10,429 bases of DNA from CAYNST01 sp964399955 (lineage in GTDB: Bacteria > Pseudomonadota > Gammaproteobacteria > Pseudomonadales > Cellvibrionaceae), in the NCBI GenBank assembly GCA_964399955.1, contig CAYNST010000120.1:1-10429 (forward strand), in the 5' to 3' direction. Both the position numbers and the translations under genes were made by a program. Below, in pieces: positions 1 to 6,319 of the stretch. How positions within the stretch are numbered: the first letter of the stretch is position 1; each line of letters opens with the position of its first letter. Below the pieces are notes generated by a model. The model made no database searches. It was not told the origin of the DNA and saw only the letters and a program-made list of their open reading frames with translations.

Positions 1-121
1 CTGGAACTGGAACTGGAACTGGAACTTGATGAGCTGCCGTTGCTGGGGTCGACACCTGCCCCGCAACCTACCAGTAAATGCGTCACGAATGCGCTTGCTG
101 CTACTACGGGAATATCCGCAT
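1..121 (-). pseudogene. 5' end of a poly-Ser lipoprotein gene, frameshifted in its signal peptide, cut by the left edge
   Basis: Read on the minus strand from the ATG at 119-121, the frame gives MRIFP and then hits TAG at 104-106. If one C is added to the CCC run (plus-strand GGG, 108-110), the frame continues as a textbook lipoprotein signal peptide (…AFVTHLLVGC, lipid Cys at residue 20), then GAGVDPSNG, then poly-Ser (TCC AGT repeats) to the window edge. The restored N-terminus closely resembles that of the esterase lipoprotein at 6320-7936 (M-R start, Cys at 20, then GA-x-x-DP-x-N-x-Ser), so it is probably a paralogous secreted carbohydrate-active enzyme. An AAGGG Shine-Dalgarno-like run lies 8 bases before the ATG. 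Without the extra base no start codon gives a signal peptide in the poly-Ser frame. The lesion may be a sequencing error. The enzyme domain is outside the window, so the function is unknown. Confidence 0.6.
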
Positions 122-266
122 GTTCGGGCCCTTATTTTTTGAATTATTTGGAAATATGCATAGCCAGGGCGGCCGTGGCTTGAAAGCTGCGATTCAGCAT
201 GTAAATACCGCAACAGTCATTGACCGCCCTTTCTGTTCATACTTGGCTGACGGAAGCAGCCATCGC

Positions 267-2056
267 CTATCTGCGCTTCAGTTGACTGATGGGCAACTCA
301 GCCTCAGCCATGCCATCTGCCACCATCGAGCTCATGATTCGCGCGCCATTTTCCTGAAAATGGGTCCCGTCGACGCTGCCATCCGGGCGTCGCAGATAAA
401 AATTCTCTGGATTGGGAGCGGGGCAAATATTCATCAGATGAGTGACAAGCTTCGCGTTCAGGTCCACCAGAGGTACGCGGTTGGCTGTGGCAAGCTCACG
501 CATGGCCTGGGCGTGGGCGGCCGTGCCGTTGGCACCGGTACAATATGCGGAGCTGCGAGGTGGTGGAGTAACAAACACCAGCTGTACCCCGCGTGCTTTG
601 GCGCCGTCCACGTACATTTGCAGCCAGGTTTTGAAGTCGGTTTGGGGCGCCAGGTAGTAGGGTATGGTCTGACCATTGATGGTGTAAGTCGCTGTGCGGT
701 GGCCGTCATTGGTGCCAAATTGCACCAGCAGGTAGTCGCCCGCACGAATGTCTTGCCAGATGCGCGCCAGTCGATCCTCGTCAATAAATCGACGCGCGGT
801 GCGTCCACCTATCGCTCTGTTATCCACTGTTACGCCGCTGGTGTACTGCTCATGCAGCATTTGTCCCCAGCCGGCCTGGTCGTTGGGACTCGCGGTATCG
901 TTATAGGTAGAGACGGTGGAGTCGCCGGCGATGAAAACTCTGATTGGCCCCACCGCATCGGCGACTTCGAGGGTTTTTTCCACTACCGATTGCTCACCTT
1001 GATTGTCCGTCAAAGTCAGGGTTACGGTTTTTTGTCCGGTGGATGTATACCGGTGGCTGACTGTCTTGCCGCTGGCGACTTCGCCGTCGCCGAAGTTCCA
1101 ATCGAATGCCGTGATCAGTTCAGCCCCTTGCATCAGTGTCTGCGCGGTAAATTCAATAGCGACACCGGTAGCGGCCCGCTCTGCGGAGGTGTGGATACGC
1201 GCGGTAGCGCAGTTGCCCGCTTGAACGCCGGGCCCTTCCAAGATAAGCGCATCGATATTCGCCAGTCCCGCAGCCTGCGCTGCTACCAAGGACACTGTGT
1301 TGTTGCCGTAGGACAAGGTCACTTGCTGGGCAAGAGACTGCCAGCGGGTCCAATCACCGGTAGTAGAGAAGGAAAGGTTGTAATTGTCTTTGCCATTAAC
1401 ACTCAGCACCCCGGGACGGGGCTGAGCAGTACCATTGGCGTAACGCACGTTCAGCTCAAAGGTGCCTGGCTGAGACGTGTATACGTGCCATACAAGGCCT
1501 GCGCCCGCAGCGTTGGTGCTGTTGGCGTAGCCCTCACCGGCAAACCCTAAGTGTTCGGATTCAATTGCGCCTTCCAGCAGACACAATCCAGGGCTCCGTT
1601 CCTGCAGGGTTAACGGCCCTGCGGCAATTCCGGAAGATGAGGAACTGCTACTGCTCGACGAACTGCTGCTGCTTGACGAGCTGCTACTGCTCGAAGAACT
1701 GCTACTGCTCGAAGAACTGCTACTGCTCGAAGAACTGCTACTGCTCGATGAACTGCTGCTGCTAGATGNNNNNNNNNNNNNNNNNNNNNNNNNNNNNNNN
1801 NNNNNNNNNNNNNNNNNNNNNNNNNNNNNNNNNNNNNNNNNNNNNNNNNNNNNNNNNNNNNNNNNNNNGAACTGCTACTGCTCGAAGAACTGCTACTGCT
1901 CGATGAACTGCTGCTGCTAGATGAGCTATTGGACAGTGAATTGTCACCACCGCAACCGTAAAGAAGAGCAAACGCCGCAACCAGCGTGATCGGTTTTATC
2001 AACGTTTTCGCAATTCGCTCGTTAGTGGTAAGAGAACGTGCCAGGTGCGTGAGCAT
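267..2056 (-). CDS. Lipoprotein CE12-like rhamnogalacturonan acetylesterase with CBM35-like and PKD domains (interrupted by assembly gap)
   Basis: Predicted outer-membrane-anchored SGNH esterase that would remove acetyl groups from rhamnogalacturonan/pectin. Residue numbers assume the gap is an artefact (544 aa). They run: signal peptide with lipobox LLYGC (Cys35); poly-Ser linker 44-90; CBM35-like domain about 106-225 (pattern EGAIES…GEGYAN…AGAGLVWHV…RYANG…GLANID); PKD domain about 235-318 (FDWNFGDGE…SHRYTSTG…TLTDN); and the esterase domain from about 322. Catalytic features: Ser328 in GDSTVS (codon 918-920), block II GGRTAR, Asn398 in GTNDGH (708-710), Asp511 and His514 in DGTH (360-371). 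The ATG at 2054-2056 follows the stop of the upstream esterase gene by 9 bp, with TAGGA overlapping that stop as a likely ribosome binding site, so the two are probably co-transcribed. As deposited, the 100 Ns put the two halves out of frame. Substrate is inferred from the family; other SGNH esterase activities are possible. Confidence 0.9.
1678..1923. repeat. 18-bp coding tandem repeat for poly-Ser (gap-spanning)
   Basis: Units of 18 bp (plus-strand form GAACTGCTACTGCTCGAA) run 1678-1767 (five units) and again 1869-1922 (three units). The last two units on each side carry the same variants (CTCGAT, then GCTGCTAGAT). Each unit encodes six Ser on the minus strand. The period is a multiple of three, so changes in unit number would not shift the frame. 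Confidence 0.9.
1769..1868. other. 100-N assembly gap inside the poly-Ser linker
   Basis: Exactly 100 Ns interrupt the poly-Ser coding repeat of the 267-2056 esterase. The 55 bases at 1714-1768 are identical to the 55 at 1869-1923, a perfect end-to-end overlap across the gap. Removing the 100 Ns and one 55-base copy (155 nt) brings the two halves into the same frame. The N count is a placeholder, not a measured length. Confidence 0.95.
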
Positions 2057-2065
2057 AGGTGATTC

Positions 2066-3463
2066 CTAGTTCAAATAGTCGGCTAACGGGATTGACTGAG
2101 CGCGCAGAGCGTCGGCGATTACGCCTCCAATCCTGCGGGCACCCGGCGTGTCGAAATGAGTGGCATCGTCGCAGAAAAATTCGCCCACGGGTCCCCCGGT
2201 GGACGCGGACACGCCTCCGCTAGCAGCGGGGCAGAAGCCTAGGTCGTTGTACAAATCCGTGCCCAGTTTATGCAGATCGATCACCGGAATATTGAGCTGA
2301 TTGCCTACGGCGAAGGTTTCGGTGAGAAAGCCCCGGCTCGCCACTGCAGTGCTGCCACTGCATCGCAAGGCTGGAGAAGGTGTCAGCAAAACCGGATGAA
2401 CTCCGCGCCTCATTGCTTCTCTGGCCATGTACACATATTCATTTCTGAAGGCAGTGCTGCCAACATGGCGTGGGCAGGTTCTGGAGCCATCATTTATGCC
2501 AAATTGGATGAACAGATAATCTCCGGGCCGCATTTGCTCAAGCATCGTTACCCAGCGGGACTGCAGCACGGGCGACCCGTCGCCGTTGTAGCGGATGCGG
2601 CATTCCCCGTCGCTGCCTGCTTGATCCAGCACGTCGTACAGCCAGGTTCGCACGCTGCGTCCGCCGACCGCAGCATTTCGCACGGTTACCTTGTCGTTGA
2701 AATAACCATTTATGGTTTTACCCCAACCCACAGGGCAGGGAGTATTTCCGTTGGCCACGGTGGAGTCACCGGCAAGCCAAACGGTAATGGGAGGCAGATC
2801 TGGACACATGGCAGCGGAGGCCAGCGAGGGTCCGGCCAAAGACAGCGAATCAATATTGGCCAAACCTTCGGCTGCGGTGGACGATAGAGTTATCAAATGC
2901 GAACCGGCGGTCAGCTTCAAACTGACGGATTCGTCGCGCCATTCGGTCCAGCTGCCCGAAGAGGGGAATTCCAAGGCCTTGTTTTGCTGAGCAATCGCAA
3001 AAATGCCGGGACGTGCGCTGGCGCTGCCATTGGCGTAACGAACAGAGAAGACATAATCGCCCGCAACGGCCACAGAAATGGCCCAGGTCAGTTTTGCACC
3101 GGTAGCGTTGATCACGTTGGCGTAACCGCTGCCGGTAAACCCGGTGTGATCATTTTCTACGGCGCCATTGAAGGCGCAGAAAGCCCGGTCACCCTCTTCG
3201 ATCAAGCTCATCAAGGCCGCCCCACCGGATGAGCTGGATGATGAAGAACTGGATGAGCTGCTCGATGAGGACGAACTGCTCGATGAGGACGAACTGCTCG
3301 ATGACGATGAGCTACTGGACGAGGACGAACTGCTCGACGACGATGAGCTACTGGAAGACGATGTGCTGGAGGTTGAACTTGATGAACCGGGCGGGCTCAG
3401 TCCACCGCCACATCCCGCCAAGTTCAGCAGCAACACCATGTAGATCGTTTTTTTCCAATTCAT
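2066..3463 (-). CDS. Lipoprotein CE12-like rhamnogalacturonan acetylesterase with CBM35-like domain
   Basis: 465 aa, predicted surface lipoprotein esterase acting on acetylated pectin. The signal peptide MNWKKTIYMVLLLNLAGC has its lipid Cys at 18. A Ser linker with two Thr covers 27-79. A CBM35-like domain spans about 95-215 (GAVENDHTGFTGSGYAN…RYANGSASARPG…GLANIDSL). The SGNH domain follows directly with no PKD: Ser234 in GDSTVA, block II GGRSVR, Asn324 in GINDG, Asp433 and His436 in DATH. Extra Cys residues in the catalytic half (CPVGWGK, ECRIRY, CPRHVG, LRCSGS, GFCPAA, FFCDD) could form disulfides. The start is supported by a GAGGG ribosome binding site 4-5 bases upstream. It appears to be the first gene of an operon with the 267-2056 esterase. 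More diverged from the two PKD-bearing paralogues than they are from each other, so it may prefer a different acetylation pattern (inference). Confidence 0.9.
   Translation of the reverse strand: MNWKKTIYMVLLLNLAGCGGGLSPPGSSSSTSSTSSSSSSSSSSSSSSSSSSSSSSSSSSSSSSSSSSSSSSSSSSSSSGGAALMSLIEEGDRAFCAFNGAVENDHTGFTGSGYANVINATGAKLTWAISVAVAGDYVFSVRYANGSASARPGIFAIAQQNKALEFPSSGSWTEWRDESVSLKLTAGSHLITLSSTAAEGLANIDSLSLAGPSLASAAMCPDLPPITVWLAGDSTVANGNTPCPVGWGKTINGYFNDKVTVRNAAVGGRSVRTWLYDVLDQAGSDGECRIRYNGDGSPVLQSRWVTMLEQMRPGDYLFIQFGINDGSRTCPRHVGSTAFRNEYVYMAREAMRRGVHPVLLTPSPALRCSGSTAVASRGFLTETFAVGNQLNIPVIDLHKLGTDLYNDLGFCPAASGGVSASTGGPVGEFFCDDATHFDTPGARRIGGVIADALRAQSIPLADYLN
3231..3366. repeat. 18-bp coding tandem repeat for poly-Ser
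   Basis: Plus-strand units of the type GAACTGCTCGATGAGGAC recur with point variants through this stretch and encode the serine linker of the 2066-3463 esterase on the minus strand. The unit sequence differs from that of the neighbouring esterase genes, so the linkers seem to have expanded separately. Confidence 0.75.
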
Positions 3464-3631
3464 ACAGCCCTCTATTTATAATTTTTATGGTTTTGCGCTG
3501 ACCCCATTGCCCCGGGACCAGGTCGTCACTTCCGCACGGAGATGAAGTTGGGCGAAGCTGCTCCGCCTCCACACTGATGCCGCCGAGTATACGGGTAAAA
3601 AATGCAGTGTTTTGAGAAGCATTCCACAGAA

Positions 3632-3643
3632 GTAACCGGTTAC
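3632..3643. promoter_or_regulatory. Perfect 12-bp palindrome, candidate LacI-family-type operator
   Basis: GTAACCGGTTAC is a perfect inverted repeat with a central CG. It lies 169 bp before the start codon of the esterase operon (3463) and just past the 3' end of the phosphatase gene (3659). Operators of LacI/GalR-family sugar regulators are typically palindromes of this kind with a central CG. A TATACT hexamer on the minus strand (3586-3591), about 40 bp nearer the gene, could be the -10 box, but I see no good -35. The role is inferred from position and symmetry; no regulator is encoded in the window. Confidence 0.45.
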
Positions 3644-3658
3644 ATCGTCTTGTAAGTC

Positions 3659-4303
3659 CTATTTCGGATGTACGGCGGTGTTCGCCATTGCAGGCAGAAT
3701 TTCGGCGTTCTTGCATTTGTCAATGGCCATTAACAGGTAGACGCAATAGCCCCAGTATGCGCTGGGTGGGCTGGAGGGACCCGACCATCCTATCGTTAAT
3801 AATTCCTTCGCAATCAAACGGTTCATAATGCCGTGACCGGCAAGTAAAACAGGGCCTGAATGTGCAAGGTGAGCGAGACGTCTTGCGGCAGTTTTTGTAC
3901 GAGCGCGGGCGGCTCCTAAGGATTCACATTGATTCGCGTAACCCAAATACCAGAGAACCCTGAAGACTCCAGCCCAAACCTTTGGCTTTAGACGCAGTAA
4001 TTTCCAGTCAGCGTAGGGAAGTCCTGCTTCACAGAAAAGGCTGTCCGTGATCGACGGCAACTTCCCCAAAGCCTTGGCAGATGATATTGCGCGCAGAGAA
4101 GTGCTGGTCACGATGGTCCGCATGAAACCCCCGATCTCGATATTGCCGGGTGGTCTTTCTCAACCAAGACCTTGGCTTGATTGTAAACCGTTGATCCAAC
4201 CGCCCAGTTGTGCGGCAGGGATGCGCCCGACTGGTAGTAGAAGAGGCTCTCCGTGCCGCATGAGTGTGATTTCCATGCTTTGCTTGCCCGTTTCAATGGC
4301 CAT
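3659..4303 (-). pseudogene. Histidine phosphatase (phosphoglycerate mutase-like) family gene with an in-frame TGA
   Basis: From the ATG at 4301-4303 the frame reads MAIETG…MEITLMRHGEPLLLPVGR…SSQGLG, meets TGA at 4160-4162, and continues in the same frame to TAA/TAG-type termination at 3659. Both halves belong to one histidine-phosphatase protein of about 214 codons. The first has the RHG motif (R16, H17, G18); the second has the S-x-x-RA motif (Arg71), FCEAG (Glu92, likely acid) and AGHGIMNRL (His157). Only one codon is wrong; TGA could come from CGA, GGA or TGG by one base change. The segment from the Met at 4123 alone would lack the phospho-accepting His and be inactive. The substrate in this family is not predictable from sequence. 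The start lies 9 bp after the methyltransferase stop, so the genes are probably co-transcribed. Sequencing error is the main alternative to real decay. Confidence 0.8.
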
Positions 4304-4312
4304 TCGAGCAAC

Positions 4313-4918
4313 CTAAAGGCGTTTACGAGCAACTACCGAATAGATATGCCACTGATGGTCAGTGCCGCCCGGAGCGGTTCCAGATTGTTTGTGCTCGGTG
4401 AATGAGACAATGTCGAGTGAGTTAAGCCATGATCTGAGCTGCTCTTCAGTCGCCACCAATACATTTGGCCAGAAAGCTTCCCAGTCGTACTCAGGCCCTG
4501 CCATGGTATCCTCAGGCCCCAGAAAAGAACCCACAAACACTCCGCCTGGCAGCAACGACTTGGTCATGCGTTTCCATACATCCGCAAATTCGTCGACCGG
4601 ACAAAAGAACAAGCTGGCATTGGCTACAATCAGTGAGGCGGGAGGGTAGGTGAATGAGCTGAAGCTATCCCGCGATAGCCGTACCATGTTGTCTCCTTCA
4701 AACCGTTTCTGGCACCTCATGATAGCTTCCGCCTCAATATCAAATGCTTGCACGGCAAACCCGTTATCCCTCAAATACCCGATATCGCTTCCCGCTCCGC
4801 AACCGCAGTCGACAGCACTTCGAGGGCCTTCGATGAGCTTGACACCCAGCTTCAGGTCTGCGCGGGTTTCTCTGAACTTGGTAGCATCGAAATATTCGGT
4901 AATTTGCGGCGATGGCAC
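4313..4918 (-). CDS. Class I SAM-dependent methyltransferase
   Basis: 201 aa, cytosolic, no signal peptide. Motif I is clear: AVDCGCGAGSDIGYL at about residues 35-49 (glycine-rich SAM-binding loop). It is followed by the acidic end of strand beta2 in QAFDIE (about 58-63). A post-motif segment ASLIVANASLFFCP sits where motif IV/post-IV belongs, and LLPGGVFVGSFLG fits the strand after the motif III region. The overall pattern resembles small TehB-like or generic Methyltransf_11/25 proteins; the substrate cannot be told. The start is a GTG (4916-4918), supported by CAGGAG seven bases upstream. It lies between the DUF2164 gene (82 bp upstream) and the phosphatase gene (9 bp downstream), and is the only intact gene of the three. 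Confidence 0.85.
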   Translation of the reverse strand: MPSPQITEYFDATKFRETRADLKLGVKLIEGPRSAVDCGCGAGSDIGYLRDNGFAVQAFDIEAEAIMRCQKRFEGDNMVRLSRDSFSSFTYPPASLIVANASLFFCPVDEFADVWKRMTKSLLPGGVFVGSFLGPEDTMAGPEYDWEAFWPNVLVATEEQLRSWLNSLDIVSFTEHKQSGTAPGGTDHQWHIYSVVARKRL

Positions 4919-4999
4919 TGGACTGCTCCTGAGTTGAACAAGGGAAGGCAGATAAAATCGGGCTCCCTGAGGGCCGCGACCATTGTGCGATTTGAATAT

Positions 5000-5254
5000 T
5001 CATTTTGAAAATTCGGTTGGGCGCTCAAGCTGGTAGATGGCCTCTGAAAGATCATCCAGCTTGCTGGCAAGCACCGTCTGAGCGTCGTGCAGCCCGCGGT
5101 TGTAAAAATAGGAGCCAACTTCCTCGGTAAAAAAATCGAGCAAAAATTCCGCGTCAAACCCGCCAATCTCTTGCTTAAGCTATTGCGAAAAGTACAGCTG
5201 CACCTTTCGAACGATGGTGGACTTTTCATCTTTGGTGAATTCGATGTCCGCCAT
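5000..5254 (-). pseudogene. DUF2164 family gene with an in-frame TAG
   Basis: The ATG at 5252-5254 has a strong GAGGAG ribosome binding site 5 bases upstream. The frame reads MADIEFTKDEKSTIVRKVQ…YFSQ, meets TAG at 5180-5182 (codon 25), then continues in frame as LKQEIGGFDAEFLLDFFTEEVG…YNRGLHDAQ…LDDLSEAIYQLE to TGA at 5000-5002. The whole 84-codon product matches the small DUF2164 family. Members have a conserved F-x-E-E-L-x-x-E-IG / L-LDFF-x-EEIG / YN-x-x-x-x-DAQ pattern, in which a Glu or similar residue stands at the stop position. A single G-to-T or C-to-T change would produce the TAG. The molecular function of DUF2164 is not known. It is probably the first gene of an operon with the methyltransferase and phosphatase. 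Confidence 0.75.
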
Positions 5255-5790
5255 CACGTCTCCTCTGGTTGATGGCCATCCCGGTAAGCGGCTTTCCTCC
5301 GGGGCCTCGCTGATGCATTTACACCTATTGGCCGCCTTGAGGGCCTAAAAATAATCCAAGATGATTGACCGGGATTAAACGATAACTACCGGAGAATGGC
5401 AAGGGCAGACCCTGGAGCAGGGCCTGGATGGAGTTGCGCATGAGCGAAGATGGTGTCACTACCGTCACTGAAGAACGAGGCCGGCTTTTGCCACCCCGCA
5501 GCCGGGCTGCACCGCTGTGCAATGCTTGATGCTCTCCTGGGGGAGGGCGATATCTACTGGTGTGAGTTTGACCCCAAGCTTCCAGTGTTCTAGTGAATAA
5601 CCACGGCCCGCCGCAGGGCGGGGGGTAGTTGCGCCAGTCCTGTGCTTGACTCGCCGCGTTGTTTCGCCCGTTAAGGTTGCGGGCCTCTTTCATTTCATCA
5701 TGAGTGCTGTTGCAGTGGCGCTGATCGTGTTATTACTGACGGGATTAGTAAACCTACCCTGGCAACGCCCCTCAACTACAGGAATAATCA
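5255..5790. other. Gene-poor region, no convincing gene
   Basis: No long ORF here has recognisable family features on either strand. A 47-codon plus-strand ORF (5450-5593) ends in LLGEGDIYWCEFDPKLPVF. The GDIYW-x-x-x-DP part resembles the N-terminus of PemK/MazF-type toxins, but the ORF stops there and has no good ribosome binding site, so at most it is a remnant. A GC-rich hairpin (CCCGCC-GCAG-GGCGGG, 5607-5622) and a weaker one (GCCCG…CGGGC, 5666-5684) followed by CTCTTTCATTT lie before the DUF3185 gene; neither is a strong terminator. Confidence 0.5.
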
Positions 5791-5991
5791 ATGAGCAACA
5801 ACCGAATAATTGGTCTTGTACTACTAACCGTCGGCGTTATTCTCCTGGTTTTGGGGGTTCAAGCCTCCGACAGCTTGGGCGAGCAACTGCACGAAACCTT
5901 TACCGGGCGCTTTACTGAGTCCACCACCTGGTACTTCGTGTTGGGTGCGGCATCGACTGTGGCAGGTGTCGCCATGTTGTTCAGGCGGTAA
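5791..5991 (+). CDS. DUF3185-type small inner-membrane protein
   Basis: 66 aa with two hydrophobic segments, about residues 5-24 (IIGLVLLTVGVILLVLGVQA) and 45-63 (TWYFVLGAASTVAGVAMLF). They are separated by the loop SDSLGEQLHETFTGRFTEST. This is the pattern of DUF3185 proteins: a short N-terminal IIG-x-x-LL-x-VGV-x-LL helix, an A-SDS-x segment, an F-x-FTG-x-x-T loop and a second helix ending in R. Function in the family is unknown. An AGGA ribosome binding site lies 7 bases before the ATG. It is a lone plus-strand gene between two minus-strand blocks. Confidence 0.75.
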   Translation: MSNNRIIGLVLLTVGVILLVLGVQASDSLGEQLHETFTGRFTESTTWYFVLGAASTVAGVAMLFRR

Positions 5992-6319
5992 CAGAGAGAA
6001 AGGACGGATTTGGCGGTGTGCAAACAAGCTTTCCAGGTTGGCGCCGACAGCTCACGGAGTTGTTTAGCCCATATCCGTTGCCCAACGGCTTAGGGTTTGC
6101 GCAAGGGCATACAGTTCACCCTGTCCTGGCGTCTGCGCCCTAAATAGGCACAACAGTCTGAAGCGGTTACCACAAAACTAAGCCTAGTAGAACCCGGTAG
6201 CCGTTTGCATAAGCTCATTGGCAGCAAGCGTATTTTTAAAAACTACGCTTGCTGCCAACTTGCCTGTTGCTAAAGGTTGAACATGAGCCGTGCTTGTTAT
6301 GCGCGGCCCCGGCCACTTG
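5992..6319. other. Intergenic region between convergent genes, holds a 15-bp inverted repeat
   Basis: Separates the plus-strand DUF3185 gene from the minus-strand esterase gene that ends at 6320. No coding signal was seen. Besides the hairpin at 6218-6258 it has a short palindrome, CCGTTG-CC-CAACGG, near 6075-6088. Confidence 0.6.
6218..6258. terminator. Long perfect stem-loop between convergent genes (possible bidirectional terminator or 3'-end stabiliser)
   Basis: TTGGCAGCAAGCGTA (6218-6232) pairs perfectly with TACGCTTGCTGCCAA (6244-6258). The 11-base spacer between them is itself TTTTTAAAAAC. It lies 62 bp downstream of the minus-strand esterase stop and 227 bp past the plus-strand DUF3185 stop. 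Neither strand has a T-run directly after the stem, so it is not a standard intrinsic terminator. Confidence 0.45.

Noticed and set aside
78..1550. 490-codon open frame on the plus strand opposite the first esterase
   Set aside because: It is antisense to a gene with clear catalytic motifs and a paralogue at 8136-9677. Its translation has no recognisable domain and is explained by the codon bias of the real gene.
1610..2056. Natural frameshift in the first esterase at the N gap
   Set aside because: The frame change depends on the arbitrary 100-N length and disappears when the 55-bp overlap is collapsed.
3168..3443. Plus-strand ORFs rich in ELEL / DEELLDED (also at 7656-7958 and 9418-9780)
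   Set aside because: They are reverse-strand readings of the poly-Ser codons and have no independent start signals or domains.
3475..3482. TATAAAT just before the 2066-3463 esterase as a -10 box
   Set aside because: It is so close to the ribosome binding site that transcription would start inside it.
4160..4162. TGA as a selenocysteine codon in the phosphatase
   Set aside because: It falls in a variable, non-catalytic segment and histidine phosphatases do not use selenocysteine; no SECIS-like hairpin was evident directly after it.
4764..5003. 79-codon minus-strand ORF whose ATG overlaps the DUF2164 stop (ATGA)
   Set aside because: The overlap looks like translational coupling, but the ORF runs out of frame into the methyltransferase, whose GTG start has its own strong ribosome binding site, and the peptide shows no family features.
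5700..5918. Plus-strand ORF starting MSAVAVALIVLLLTG
   Set aside because: It overlaps the DUF3185 gene out of frame, and after the first 20 residues the sequence is not protein-like.
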